Of a DNA stretch of 46,850 nucleotides, positions 1-11,359 are shown one piece after another. The first letter of the stretch is position 1. Every line of letters begins with the position of its first letter. Made by a program: the position numbers and the translations under genes. This DNA comes from Gonium pectorale. Its lineage: Eukaryota > Chlorophyta > Chlorophyceae > Chlamydomonadales > Volvocaceae. The notes beneath the pieces were generated by a model that worked only from the letters and a program-made list of their open reading frames with translations, had not been told where the DNA came from and made no database searches. The stretch lies in the NCBI GenBank assembly GCA_001584585.1, contig LSYV01000023.1, forward strand, positions 170,225 through 217,074, given 5' to 3'.

Positions 1-373
1 AACGTCGCGCCTTCGGGCGTGTATGGCCGTAGAGGCGGGCTCCCTCTTTCTATGCAGGTTTCTCTTTTTGTTTAACAGACGCCGACGCTCTAACCCCTTT
101 CCGGAGCCAGCGCGTAACAGCTCCACAGACATGCCGGGGCCAGTAGTCCCTCTTCACGAGCATTCGCGCTCCTCCCACTCGCCCTTCATCTCCCTGCAAG
201 CCTCAGCGCAGTTGTTCCTCCCTCCCACCGCCTCCCACCCCCTCTTCCCGTCCCACACCCAATCCCGTAAACAAACTCTCCCTCTCCCTTGATCAGTCCG
301 CTCCCCATCAGTCCGCTCCCCAGCAACGAACCACACGCGCTCCGCCCGCCTGCCCGCCCGCCTGCCCGCCCGA
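1..373. other. Downstream flank / 3' UTR of METTL3
   Basis: No gene is visible. The stretch lies just past the METTL3 stop codon on the minus strand, so at least part should be its 3' UTR. The algal polyadenylation signal TGTAA does not occur on the minus strand here, so the transcript end may lie outside the window. Bases 345-375 hold a short repeat of CCTGCCCGCC-like units just after the stop codon. Confidence 0.5.
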
Positions 374-3300
374 CTAGCTCACAAACGCGCGCTTGTTGGG
401 GTCGGGCTCGAAGCCGTACCGCGCTGCGAAGCGCTGCCGCAGCTCGGGCTCGATGATGTTGACGGTTCCCAGCTGGTTACCCAGGCCCATCCAACCCGGC
501 ATCAGGTTGTGCTGCCGTGCAAATATCTCGAGCTTGCGGGTGCCGGGGCTGAGCCGCTCCAGCAGGCTGTACATCTCGTCTGGCTTGCGGGACGTCTCGC
601 GAACCTCCGCCACCACCACGTCGCAGTCCACGTACCTGCGGGGACGGGGCGACGGGGGGGCGGGAGGGCGTGTGTGTGCGTGCGTGGGTGTCGGGGCGGG
701 GGGAAAACACGCATGCTCATTCGCGTGCGCGCGTGCATTTCTTTTGCGGGGTTTACCACACGGGACAAGCAACTCGCAAAATTAGCTTGCGGTGGTGCAG
801 TGCGCAAGCGGAGCAGTTGGTTGCTGGTAATCGAGCATGGTGGAGCGTTGCCGGTGACACGTTAGGAAGCCCCGCCGATGGTGCAAGGTCCGGTATGGAG
901 GAGCAAGCCCGGCTGGAAGATTGCGGGCGGTCTGGTGTGAAACTATGGCGCCGCCACGACACTTCCGATTCAACGCACCGCCCGCACGCCGCCCCTCCCT
1001 CTGACCCAGCGTGCGCCGCCGCCGCCCGCCCCACTCTCATCCCCCTCCGAGGCCCGGGCCCTTTCCCCCCTCCCCTCCACCCCCCCTCCTCCTCTCGCAC
1101 ACCTGTTGAGCTGCGGGTTGCCCTTGATGCCCACCAGGCAGTGCTCCTTGCTGTGGTTGAGCCAGTGGCCCGTGCGGCCGGTGCGGATGAGGCGCTGCAG
1201 CTGGTTGGTCTTGACCCAGATCAGCTCGTCTACTCGCTTGTAGCCCCACTTGGCCATGCACTCGCGAGCCAGCTCCATGGCGCGGCCTGGTAGAGGTCGG
1301 TCAGTCGGGGGCGAGGTTGACATGGTTGTGAACTTAGCGGTTAGGCGGTTGGGGGTTGGAGGACGCAAGGGTGCCCGTACGCCTTCAGGGCGAGCTGCAG
1401 CGGGATCGACACCACCACACCGACACTGACCCGCCGCACGGACTGTTTGGGGCATTGGGCTCGCAGGCTCATAATGCGCGGAACGACGTATACCAGGGGC
1501 AATGGGTTTGAGAGGCATTCTCAATAGAAAAGCCTGGGGGCGCATGCCTCTGCCGATTGAAACAACTGGGAACTGGGAACTGAGGGCTGAGAGCTGAACA
1601 TACCCGGGGCGGGGGCACCCTGACCCCTCCAGGCGACTCACCGGTGACCCACACAAAGATGACCCCGTTGTCCTGCAGGCAGCCGATGTTGAGGTTGAGC
1701 ATCTCGTCGTCCTTCATCGTACCGTACGGCAGGTCCTGGTGGATCTCCCAGGGCGGGTCCGCCATGATGACGCCGTACTTGCCCAGCACCGTCATGTCGA
1801 AGCTGCGCACGTCGCAGTTGATCCACTGCGGGTCGCTCAGCGCCTGCAGGTACCTGAGTGCAAAAGTGACAGGTGGGGTGTGTGTGTGTGTAGACGTTTG
1901 TTGTGTGTGGGTGTGTGTTGAGGTTGCACACGGCTTGGCCAACAACTGCAAAGGCATAACTCAAGCATGGGCAGCAAGGCAGTTGTGCGAGGCGTGCAAG
2001 TGGCAGGTGGCGAGGGGGTTTGAACGCCCGCCCCGAGCCTGGAGATAAGAAGCGCGAAACGCGTCAGCCGCGGGTGTGGCTGCGTGTGAGACTGGGCATC
2101 GGAGGTGCCTTACAGCGACCCGCGGGTCGCCAGCGCCCTGGCGGCCGCCCCGAGTCCCACCTCCCCTTCCATGGATGTTGGGCATTTCCATACAGTGCAG
2201 CCCTTCCGCGCACCCCTGACTGACACCCAACACGCCAACAAACCCACACGCGCGCATAGGGTCGTGGCGGTCGGCCTTTCCGGACGGGACCCGCGCCGGA
2301 GTGGGCAGCGGACCGCCCGGGTGGGGGCCGCTGCGTCGGACTCACGTGGGCACGGCGGCTCGCAGGCGGGCCATCTCGGCGCCCAGCCCCGGCACGTCGG
2401 GCTCGGGGTCGGGGCGGTAGTGCACGTACTTGCAGGTGCGCATGTTCCTGGGGGGGGGGGCGGGACGGGGCGGGGCGGGAGGGGGGCAGGGGGGGCCGGG
2501 GGGGCAGGGGGGCAGGGGGGCAGCGGCGGGCGCGGGAGGTCTCATGAGCCACGCAGAGAACACCCATGTTCCTTGGAGCGGGGCTGCATGCCCGCAAGCG
2601 TTGCCGGCGGGGAAGTCACAAGGGAGGGGCGCTGGCGGACCATCGCTTCAGCCCGCTCCGGGCGAAGGATTTGGGCCCCCCCGGCGGCCACCCGCACCGC
2701 ACCGCACCGCATCGCATCCGCCAGGTCGCACCAACCCCATTCCAGACCAGCTCACACCACGACAGCGCACCGCCGGCGGCCCCATCCAAGCTTGGGGGAC
2801 CGCTCGCCCGGGCCGCACGCTCACGGCGGGCAAGGCAGGCCCGTCCCGCGCGCCCCCCGCCCGCACCAATCCCCCTCTTCAAGCTCCCCCCACACTCGCT
2901 CGCCCGCACCTTCTGCCGCGCCCGTACTGTCCTACCCTTACCACCACCACCACCCCCGGACCTGCCATCCACCCCCCAATCCGCCTCCAGCAGGCGCCCC
3001 AGCGCAGGCTGCCCGTCAACCCTGCCAGCCAGCCCCCAGCCGCCGCGACGCGACCCGTTTTCCCTTCTTCGTTAACCCCCCGGCCCCCGCCCGCCGCACC
3101 TGCAGGTGTCCAGGTAGCTGCAGTTGCCCAGCGACACGTCCGTGTGCGGCTGCACCACGCGGAAGAAGTGCAGCCGGGGGCATGCCAGGCCCGTGCCGGT
3201 GCGCCTGCGGGCGTGGGCGGGTGGGAGGGCGGGAGCGCATTACACATGCAAGCAGGTCGATTAGGCGGCAGATGGGAGAATTCATGTCTGTATGTGTGCT

Positions 3301-4297
3301 GTGTGCGCGCTCGCGTGGGGGTTTCGGGGCATTGGGGGATCAAGACGGTGCCGCACCGCCGGAGCCGGGTGGCCGCTGGCGCCCCGACTGCCGCAGAGCC
3401 TTCCCCAACGACCCTCTGCGCCCCGTCCCGCACACCGAGCCGCGGTTTGCGTCATCCCTCCCACACCGCCCGCCTTCAGAACCGCCGCGCCCCCCGAGGT
3501 GTCCTTCCTTCAAGGCGCCGCCCACCCGTCCCGCCCACACCTTCATTGCACCGGCGCGCCCGTCTGGCCCGAAGGTAGCGGTGGCCACCCGACACCAGGC
3601 CGTCCCCACACCTCCCCCCCATCCACCCCACACGGCGACGTCACCTCGGGCCGCGCCCGACCTCCCCCCCCGCCCGGCCGCCTCACTTGCGGCACTCCTC
3701 CTTTGTGAGGTGCGGGCAATGCTCCCGGATGGCCGACCCGCCGGCGGTGCGGAACTGCTCCACGCGCGCCGATTCGCGCGCCGTGGGCTTGGCCAGGATG
3801 TCCAGCAGCTCGGAGCCCCTGCGGTAAGGGAGGAGAGCGGGGCGGGGGGAGGGAGGAGGGGGGCAGGTGAGGGGAAGAAAGGCCGTCACGCGGCGAAGCC
3901 CTTGTGGGAGTGTGGGGGCATGGGGGCGGGGGGTGAGGTAAGGGCCGCTGTTGCGGCACCACGGTTAGACGTCACTCCGGCAGCGGGGACGAGGCGCTTG
4001 TCGGCATGACCAGGCTCCCTGTTGACTGTGGTCACACCTACTCACACCTCCTGAACACGCCATCAACCCACTTCCCTTTCCGTCCTCGAGGGACTGCAAT
4101 GCTCTGGACTGCTCAACCCCCCCATTGACGCGGCCAGGCAGACTCACTTCTCCACCTTGGCCTTCTCCATGACAGACCGCTTGCCCAGCAGCGCGTCAAG
4201 GTCCGCCTCGGCCCCTCCGCCCCCGCCTCCGCCCGCTCCTCCACCGCTCCCGGGCCCCAGGCCCGCGTCCATCCGCATCCGCTTGGCGTCCTGCTGC

Positions 4298-4330
<33 letters not shown>

Positions 4331-6975
4331 ATCTGCTGATTCTGCTGCTGCTGTTGCATCCGTTGTTGTTGCTGCATATGCTGCTGCTGCATTTGCGGCG
4401 GCTGGCCGGGCGGCGGCGGCATCGAGGCGTCTGGCGGGGGCATCATGGGGGGGCATGGGCGGCGGCAGCGGGCCGCCGCCACCGGGGAAGCCCATGCCTG
4501 CGTATACGCGAACGTGCGGAGCGCAACGGTCAGACGGGCCGCAAGAACACGCAAAAAAACAATAACACGAATGCGAGGCAACGTATGCGTAAGCGCGTTG
4601 GGGCACGGACCGGGTGCCGGGTGGGTTTGGGGGCTAGGTGCGGGGCATGGGACGCCCGACAGTCCATCAACCCCGTCGTGCCGCCTGTCCGTTGGTGGGC
4701 CTCCTTGGCCGCCTTGCCGCATGCCAGCTGCCGCCAGTAGGTGGGCCTCCGTGATTGCGCTGCACAAGCCAGTGGCAGCAAGCGCTCGCGGACTCACGCT
4801 GACCCGCCCATCGCGGCCCCGCATATACGCATGGCCCGCCCAACACACCCCACCCAAACGGCCCACCCCGCCCTACCCCAGTACCATCGCAGCCAGCACT
4901 CTCGGTCGCCCCTGGCCCGTAGAGCCACAGGGCCCTGAGGGCCCTAAGGGGTAAAGCCGCCGGGGCCGCCGGGGCCCATCTACCCACCTACATGCCCGGC
5001 ACTGCCGCCGGGGCCAAGGCTCACCCCATTTTCCCCCACGGCACACGGGCCCACCGTCGCCGCCGGCGCCCTAGCTCCGCCTTGCTCCCTCTTAACTCCA
5101 CCGCATCCGCCCCGCCCTTTGCCCACACCACCCCCATCCCCACCTGGCATGCCCGGCCGCCCGGGCCCCATGAGGCCGCCCGGCCCCATGCCGCCCATTC
5201 CAAAGCCGCCCGGGCCCATCATCCCCGCCGGGCCGCCCATCAGGCCGGGTCCGCCGGGGCCCAGGCCCAGCCCCTCGGCCAGGAGGCCCATGGGACCGCT
5301 GGGCAGACCCATGGGTCCGCCGGCGCCGCCGCCCGGCCCTCCCATCATCATCGCCTGCTGGGTCCCGGGACCCTGCGGCCCCGGAACCTGGCCGGGCATG
5401 AGACCGCCGGGCTGCTGCTGCTGCCCCGGCTGTTGCGGCTGCTGCTGTTGGCCCGCCTGCCCCGCGGCCGCGGCTGCGGCCGCCTGTTTGAGCTTGTCCG
5501 GGTCCTCGATACCCGTCAGCCTGCGGCCGGCCGGGCGGCCGGCGGTTCACGAGGGGCAAGGGACAGGCACGGGACAGGGGCACGGAACAGGGAGGGGACG
5601 GAGGGGCAGGGCGGCGTTGGCAGGCGGCCGGGCCTCCAACGGGCCTCCAAGAGCGGCAGCCAGCGGTGTGCTGCAGTGATGCGGGTGTGGCTCAGCTCGG
5701 GTCAACTGCAGACCAGCGCCGATGCCCGTCCTGGCGCGTGCGTGCGCGATCCGGGGGAGGGAGATCCGCTGCTGTGTGGCGGCCCTGGCGCGATGCCGAG
5801 GCCATCCGGCAGCGGGCACCAGCGCGTCCCGTGCTGCACATTGCAACTGCCAACCAAACGCCGTAACACACGCCGTACCACCTAGCACTACAACCCGTAC
5901 ACAGCCGGCGACGTGCCGTACCGGGTGAGCGCCGGGCGGTCCACCCGCGTGATGTACATCCGTACACCATCGGCGAAGGCAAGCTGACCAATCTTAATGC
6001 AGCTGAACTCGCTCATCCCAAACTTGAAGCTGATGGAGGAGAGTTTGTGTATGAGCGGCTCTGGGCTGGACAGGCCCAGCGTCGCCAACGCCGCCTCGTA
6101 GCGCTCGCCCGCCGGGTCCGCAAGAATCTGGCACGTGGGGCATTGAAGACCATTAAGGTCGCTTACGCACGGAACGCGTTGGGGTGGTGCGAGGGCGAGG
6201 GGTTTGCGAGGTGGAGTTTGGTTGGGGGTTGCGGGGCGGGGCGGGATGAGAGGGCAAGGGAAGGAGGCCGTGAGGGGAGGAAGGGGCAACGCGGGAATCA
6301 GGGTACCAAGCAGCTGGGGCCGGGGACAGAGAGGCAGCACGGTGTGATGCCAATGGATGAGGGTGTCAGCCGTGCCTGTGGGATACCCATGCACATGATG
6401 GTCCTAGAGGCCTGTTATGTGGGTCATGGGGATGGGACGACCCTAGCCCTCGTTCACCCGCATGACCCCGCCACTGCCACCCGAGGCCAACAAGCAGTGG
6501 AGGATGTCTCGGGCCATCTCCCTGGCACGCCCACGCTCCCGCCGCCTGCCGATCGTGGGGCGCCACACACCTTGCGGTGCATCGCCTGGATGTCCACGGG
6601 GATCAGCGTGGTGGGATCGAAGAGGCATCCTGTGATGATGTTGAAGACCACCTTCTCCGCCTCCGCCTTCGCAGGCTCGCGCGGCACCTCCACCGAGGCC
6701 GGCGTGAAGAATTTCCATTTCCCGAGCTCCTTACATCTATATACTAGTTTTTCTCTCAGCACTCGTATGCGCTCGTTCGCTTCCTTCTTTTCCCGCTCGT
6801 ATGTATGTTCAGCTGAAGTCTCGCCGCCAGTGGCGACGTTGCCATTGGACTCCATTCGCCATGTGCTTTTACAAGCAATTAGGCGCCAGGGAGTTGCGGA
6901 CAAACCTCGGGGCAACCGACTTCGCGGATTCGCAGTACACTGCAAGGCGCTCAGCAACTGTAGAGCCATGGCCAT
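374..6975 (-). CDS. METTL3: METTL3/MTA, catalytic subunit of mRNA m6A methyltransferase
   Basis: Transfers methyl from S-adenosylmethionine to adenosine N6 in mRNA; in the known family it acts in the nucleus with METTL14 and WTAP homologues. Predicted exons (minus): 6975-6571, 6127-5922, 5520-5144, 4497-4148, 3818-3687, 3204-3100, 2447-2346, 1853-1642, 1286-1103, 635-374; about 777 aa once one homopolymer base is discounted. All phases agree except at exon 4. Exons 1-2 resemble the N-terminal region of plant MTA. Exons 3-4 are Gly/Pro/Met- and Gln-rich low complexity, followed by a basic KRMR. Exons 5-7 hold two CCCH zinc fingers with the METTL3 spacings CX7CX9CX3H and CX5CX5CX3H. Exon 8 carries the catalytic DPPW (about residues 591-594), exon 9 the KTNQLQR and [14 protein letters not shown] segments, exon 10 KPDEMY. 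The first in-frame ATG is at 6975; open reading continues upstream to a stop at 7042-7044, so a further 5' exon is possible. The motif set excludes METTL14. Confidence 0.95.
2448..2522 (+). repeat. G-run tract inside METTL3 intron 6
   Basis: A run of ten or more G followed by repeated GGGG/GGGGG blocks separated by single A or C bases. It begins at the acceptor of METTL3 exon 7, so on the gene strand it is a C-rich stretch serving as the polypyrimidine tract. On the plus strand it could fold into G-quadruplexes. Confidence 0.7.
4290..4395 (-). repeat. CAG/CAA repeat coding for poly-glutamine in METTL3 exon 4
   Basis: On the gene strand the codons are mostly CAG with interspersed CAA, giving blocks of Gln broken by Met, His, Arg and Asn, with the longest pure run ending just before DAKRMRMD. 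Interruptions by CAA and Met codons make it less prone to slippage than a pure triplet run. Plant MTA has no comparable Gln block here; it has Gly/Met/Pro-rich sequence instead. Confidence 0.85.
4447..4453 (-). other. C7 homopolymer that breaks the METTL3 frame by one base
   Basis: Exon 3 ends with one leftover base (CCA G|GT) and exon 4 starts after CAG with GC, giving a Met-Gly-Phe-Pro-Gly frame that fits the Gly/Pro/Met-rich sequence on both sides. After the seven C (gene strand) that frame leaves the Met-Met-Pro-Pro-Pro...Gln-rich frame needed for all downstream exons. The ten exon lengths sum to one more than a multiple of three, so one surplus base is expected; C6 would restore the frame. 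A sequencing or assembly error is likelier than a real mutation, because everything downstream is well preserved. Confidence 0.6.
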
Positions 6976-7354
6976 TTCACGCACATTACAAAGCAGCTCC
7001 AATTCATCACTCAAGTCGTTGCGCAAAGATCCCGGACAATTTCATTTCGGAACAACCCTTCTCTCTGACTGCCTGTATTCAAGCGTCGAGGATGCCCCAT
7101 CGGTCTCCCAATGACACGTTGTCCAACATGCGGTGTCACCAGCCCCGCCGAAGCTCGCTGGGACCTCTCGCGTCCCCCAGGCGCGCGCCCCATCGATGGT
7201 GAGTCACGGCGGCCCTCACTGCCCTTCGCCTACATGAGGTGCTGCCTAGCTCGTACCCGTCTCGACTCGTCGCTGCCGTCTGGTCAACGCCCCGTTCCTG
7301 TCCCGCCGAAACCGCAGCCACGCGGCGGGTGCGGTTGCGGGAGGAGGGCAGACG
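6976..7354. promoter_or_regulatory. Divergent promoter region between METTL3 and the cupin gene
   Basis: About 380 bp separate the first METTL3 ATG (minus) from the cupin ATG (plus), so the two start sites must share this interval, which also holds both 5' UTRs. It is less GC-rich than the introns around it. No TATA box or other named element could be fixed by eye. Confidence 0.5.
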
Positions 7355-10235
7355 ATGCCTTTCGGAGGGGCGATTGTGACGCGATTGGCGGGAAGCGCAA
7401 AGATTGTCAAGGGCGGTGGATACCATGTAAGTTACATAACCGTTTCGCTCACGCTGATGTGCACGCGATGGACCTTGAGCCTCTGCGACTCTCAGATGCT
7501 TCTTTGTTTCCGTCCAGCATGTACGAAGTACGCCCGGGCTCGGCGATCCCCATGCGCAGGTGCCGCTACTCGGTCTGCGACACGATGGGCCGCCGCAGGG
7601 CCTCCCATTCGGCGCATCAGTGGAGTGCTGCAATCGGGGCAGCTTGCGCGATGCGCTGTCCCCTCTGCCTCGGCTAGATGGCGGCCTGGCCGGCACCAGT
7701 ACCGCTGGCATGTACCGCCACAACAGCACCGGCGCCAGCACCCACCCCAACAACAGCGCCAGCTCAAGCAGCAGCACCTCGCAGCTCCTCGATGTACTGT
7801 ACGTCCTCGCGGGCACGGGTGTCGTGACCTCCGCTGATGGCACCGTCCGTCGGCTGCACGCCGGCGACTCGCTCATCGCATGGCACAACGCCACGGAGAT
7901 GCACTGCGCCTCGGCCGCCGACGAGCCCCCCGTCGCGCTCAAGTTCCATTTCCCAGCCAGTGTCCTTATGCCGCCCCCCGGCGCGGTCCCCTCGCCGGCG
8001 CCCAGTCATGCCGAGCTGCAGATTCTCGTGGACGAAATGGAGGTCGGCGGCAACGCCGACGGGGAGCTGTCCGCACAGGAGGCCGACGACATGCTGCGCG
8101 GCGTGCAGCAACGCGCCTCGAGGGCCATCTCCAGCCTTTACGACGGCGCTGACGGCGGTGATGCAGCCGCCAGCGGTGACGTGCGCGTGGCGGCAAACGG
8201 CGGAGTGGCGGCGGCACTTGGGCACCGGGCAGAGAGCGGAGCGGCGGCAGCACCGGCCCCTTCAGCGCCCCAGGCCGGGAGCACACGCGCGCCAGCGGCG
8301 GCGGTTGCGGGCAACGTGGTTCCGTTCCTGCGGCGGATGGTCGGGGGCGCGGCGGCTCCCGCCGCCGGTGGCCTCCGCTGGCTGCGCAATTCCCTGGCGG
8401 CGCAGCTGGCGGGACGTGGTCACGCTGGTGCCTCGACCTCGGTTCCGTCTTTGTCCGGGCATTCGGGAGCCTCGCCCTCGGAGTCGTCAGGGCCGGGCTG
8501 CGTGCTCCTGCAGCGGGCCATGGAGGACTTCAAGGCCTTCCGCTTCCCGCGCCAGACCAACAAGCTGGTGGGTGGGGGTATGATTGCGCGGCAGGGGCAA
8601 CCTCCTGCAGGGAAGCGCCTTGGAGCTCAAACAGGCCGTCGGATTAGGATGTGAGGTCACTGTGTTGAAAAGGAAACGCATACGACGAGCGTAAGCGCGA
8701 AAATGATGGCGTCGTTGTAGGACCCAGCTCCAGAGGCAGTCGAAGCTCGAAGGAATGATGTCCTTGCATGTTCGTTCGGCGGCAACCACCACCGTAGCCC
8801 CCGATGCGGCCCAGAATCGGATTAGGATGTGAGGTCACTGTGTTACGTCGTGCGAGGTCACTGTGTGTGGGTGGTCGGGAGGGAGGGGGCCCGCCGGCCA
8901 GAAAAGATAGGGGATTCTAAACATTCAGTACGGGCACGGCCGGTGTGGGTTTGGACGAGCAGCACTCGCAAGCGACAGCCCGCAGTCTTGCGGAGGGCAA
9001 TGTTGGGTTGGCCCGTAGGATGGTGGGACTTGCTTGCCAGACTGTGGGGGCCGATAATTCCAACGCCTGTGTTTCGATATGCCGTACACGGCATGGCAGC
9101 AGCGAATGCTCCTGGAAAAGGACGGAATCGTACCCGTCGGGGCGAGTAGTGTCGCTGCGATATGAAAGTTCTCCTGTTATGCTGCTGCTATGCTCCGCCG
9201 TGTCCCCCCGCACCCGCATCGCACATGCCCGCCCACCTTCCACTGCGGACTCCCTCCACCACCCATCAACCGCCACCCGCCCCCACTGCCAACCGCCCCC
9301 ACCATAAACCGTCAACCGCAGGCGTTCGTGTTCGACCCCTCGGAGCTGGGCCTCTCGCTCTCGTTCGGCGTGGAAGTGTTTGAGCCGGGCCACCACACGC
9401 CGCTGCACATCCACCGCACCGCGCACGAGCTGTTCTTCGTGCTGGCGGGCGAGGGGGTCGCAGTGTGCAACGGCCAGCGCTTCACGGTGCGCGCCGGCGA
9501 CTGCGTGGTGTTCCCGCCGCGGGCTGTGCACGGCATCGACAACGACACGGGCCACAAGCTGTACTGCCTGCAGGTGCGGCTCCTGTGGGATCCCCTTACT
9601 CGCATGGCCTTTCTGTCACAAGTGCTTGATTGCATGAGCCACTCGCCACTACTGTCGGGGTCTGCCTGTGAAACGAAAACAGAGGTAATGGAATGTCGGC
9701 TCACGTTGTGGCGCTGCGTGTCGCAGCTCATGACGCCCAACGAGGCTTTTGTGGAGCACGTAAAGTCGGGGGAGCCGGTGGGCCGCCTGGACGACGAGGT
9801 GGGTCCAAGTGGGGGGATGACATGGGATGCGTGGCAAGGGTGGGGCGGTCGCGGGCAAGAGGGGCGCCACTGCCCTACGAGGCCGCGAGGGGCATCGGAA
9901 GGGAGCAGACAGGCCGGCCGGTGGGCAGGGAGGAGACGGCACAGTCGATCCGGCGTATGCGAGACCCAGACAGCGGGGCTCGGGGCGGGATTTGGAATTC
10001 GAGCCCGGTGCACTGGCTGCGGAGATGTGCGGGAGTGGCCCGGCGTGATATTCGACCGTCTGATGTGCGCGGGCCAGCTCGAGCCTCACGATTCGGCCCA
10101 TCCCGACCTCATCCCGTTCCTCCGGCTGCAGTACCGGTAACCAGCCTTCCCCCGCCTCCGAACTGAGCATGCGGCCCCGGTCCCTTCCCTCCCCGCCCGC
10201 AGGACATCTGTAACCTCATCGCGAGGCACTGCTGA
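7355..10235 (+). CDS. Two-domain cupin protein, function unknown
   Basis: Predicted exons 7355-7426, 7518-8567, 9322-9573, 9727-9798 and 10203-10235, every junction in phase 0, giving about 492 aa. The first donor (CAT|GTAAGT) is near-consensus. Exon 3 holds a full cupin: motif 1 fits G(X5)HXH(X4)E(X6)G, ending HELFFVLAGEG, and motif 2 is GDCVVFPPRAVHGIDN, so a metal site formed by three His and one Glu is expected. Exon 2 holds an earlier, weaker cupin (LLDVLYVLAGTG, then HAGDSLIAWHNATEMH) in which the HXH pair is not evident. An Ala/Gly-rich linker of about 150 residues separates the two. The protein ends DICNLIARHC. Cupins range from enzymes to storage proteins and the substrate cannot be read from sequence. 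I see no convincing signal peptide. Start and exon 1 are less certain than exons 2-5. Confidence 0.8.
8639..8844 (+). repeat. Dispersed repeat in cupin intron 2, bracketed by 28-bp direct repeats
   Basis: A 28-bp sequence starting TCGGATTAGGATGTGAGG occurs at 8639-8666 and again at 8817-8844. A shorter piece (GAGGTCACTGTGT) occurs a third time near 8854. The segment between them, about 8671-8798, is present in reverse orientation in a TmcB-like gene intron at 45083-45214. It has no plausible coding content and looks like a small non-autonomous mobile element or its remnant. Confidence 0.75.
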
Positions 10236-11359
10236 GACGCCGCCGAAACCACGCGACGCGTCACCCTACCGGCGTTGGCACGCTGGGCTATGCAACGGCG
10301 CTTGTGCAGAGGACCGCCGTCGCAGGAGCTGGCCCCATGCGGGCGGCCTGTCACCTGTGATCACAGCCTTTCGAGTGCGCTCGCGAGGCGCGCACCAGAT
10401 CTCGGGTTTATGGGCTGGCTTCCTATCGCCAGGGAGCCAGCCGTTCCAAGCTGCACTTGCGCTTGGTGAGCACTTAATAGCTTGTTAGTAGAGTTCGGGG
10501 ATGTATTGCCTTGTGAATCAATGCCGGGCGCTGTTGCGTGGTTCCCTCCTGGGCCTTCGACTTCTATCGGGGGCCTTGCGAGCCGTTAGCAAGGCAAGGC
10601 TGTGCCGTGTGCGCCGTTGTCATTCCCTTCTCCCTCGTTCCCCGTGATGGGGCTGACAGTACTCAGCGATGGCAACATTGGGGCTCACTCAAGCAAAGGC
10701 TTGCTATGCTGGGTCACGGTGCTTCGTCAAGTAATAGTATGTACCTTCCTGAGGGGAGCGCTTCTTGGGAATGCCATGCCATGTAGTCAGTCGCATGTGC
10801 AATGGGAGCCAAGATGTATGAGCACTTGTACCTTGTCCTACTGTGTGCACCCCCTGTACCCGTACTCTCTGTACGCATGCCGCCACACCGCAGTCCCATT
10901 GCAGCTGTGGGTTTGGGCGGTTCAGTTTGTTTGACAGTTGGCTAATTCTTTGCATAAAGCTGGGCGGCCGGGCGTCACATTCGCTTGCTAATATCGGTGT
11001 GTATCTCTCTTCAGTGCCTCTGGCTTAATTGATGGTATGGTGTGTAGGATTTGGGTTGGGACATATGTCTCCACCTGCATTGGCTCGTCGCGTTGCTGAG
11101 GGCACTGTCCTGGCTCGGGTAAGGGCAGGAGCGCGTGTCAGTGAACCGTGGGACTGTGCCGCGAATAGGTTCACGGCACTTGTGTCGAGTTGCCTGGTGC
11201 GTTACTCTCTCCATACGTTTGCTGACATTGGTTGTTTGGGCTATAGAAGCAGAACAGGTTGCGTTGTGGATCCCAACACGACTTTACAAACCAAGCGTTC
11301 TCTTATGTGTTCCGCTCTTGATTCACCAGGTTCATTTATCTTGTTGTATTTTAAAATCG
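10236..11359. other. Intergenic: cupin 3' UTR and PSTK promoter/5' UTR
   Basis: No open reading frame here has domain content or consistent splice sites. The interval is less GC-rich than the genes, especially the last 400 bp before the PSTK ATG. No plus-strand TGTAA signal was found after the cupin stop; the only one overlaps the last coding exon at about 10208. GTAC-containing words cluster near 10850-10880. Confidence 0.5.

Noticed and set aside
2105..4009. 634-codon open frame on the plus strand
   Set aside because: It lies antisense across METTL3 introns and zinc-finger exons, has no domain, and is made of Pro/Arg/Ala-rich low complexity expected from GC-rich sequence lacking stops by chance.
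6976..7026. METTL3 start at 7026
   Set aside because: The codon there is TTG, not ATG; the first in-frame ATG is at 6975. The intervening residues resemble a coiled coil, so an upstream exon remains possible but no acceptor was convincing.
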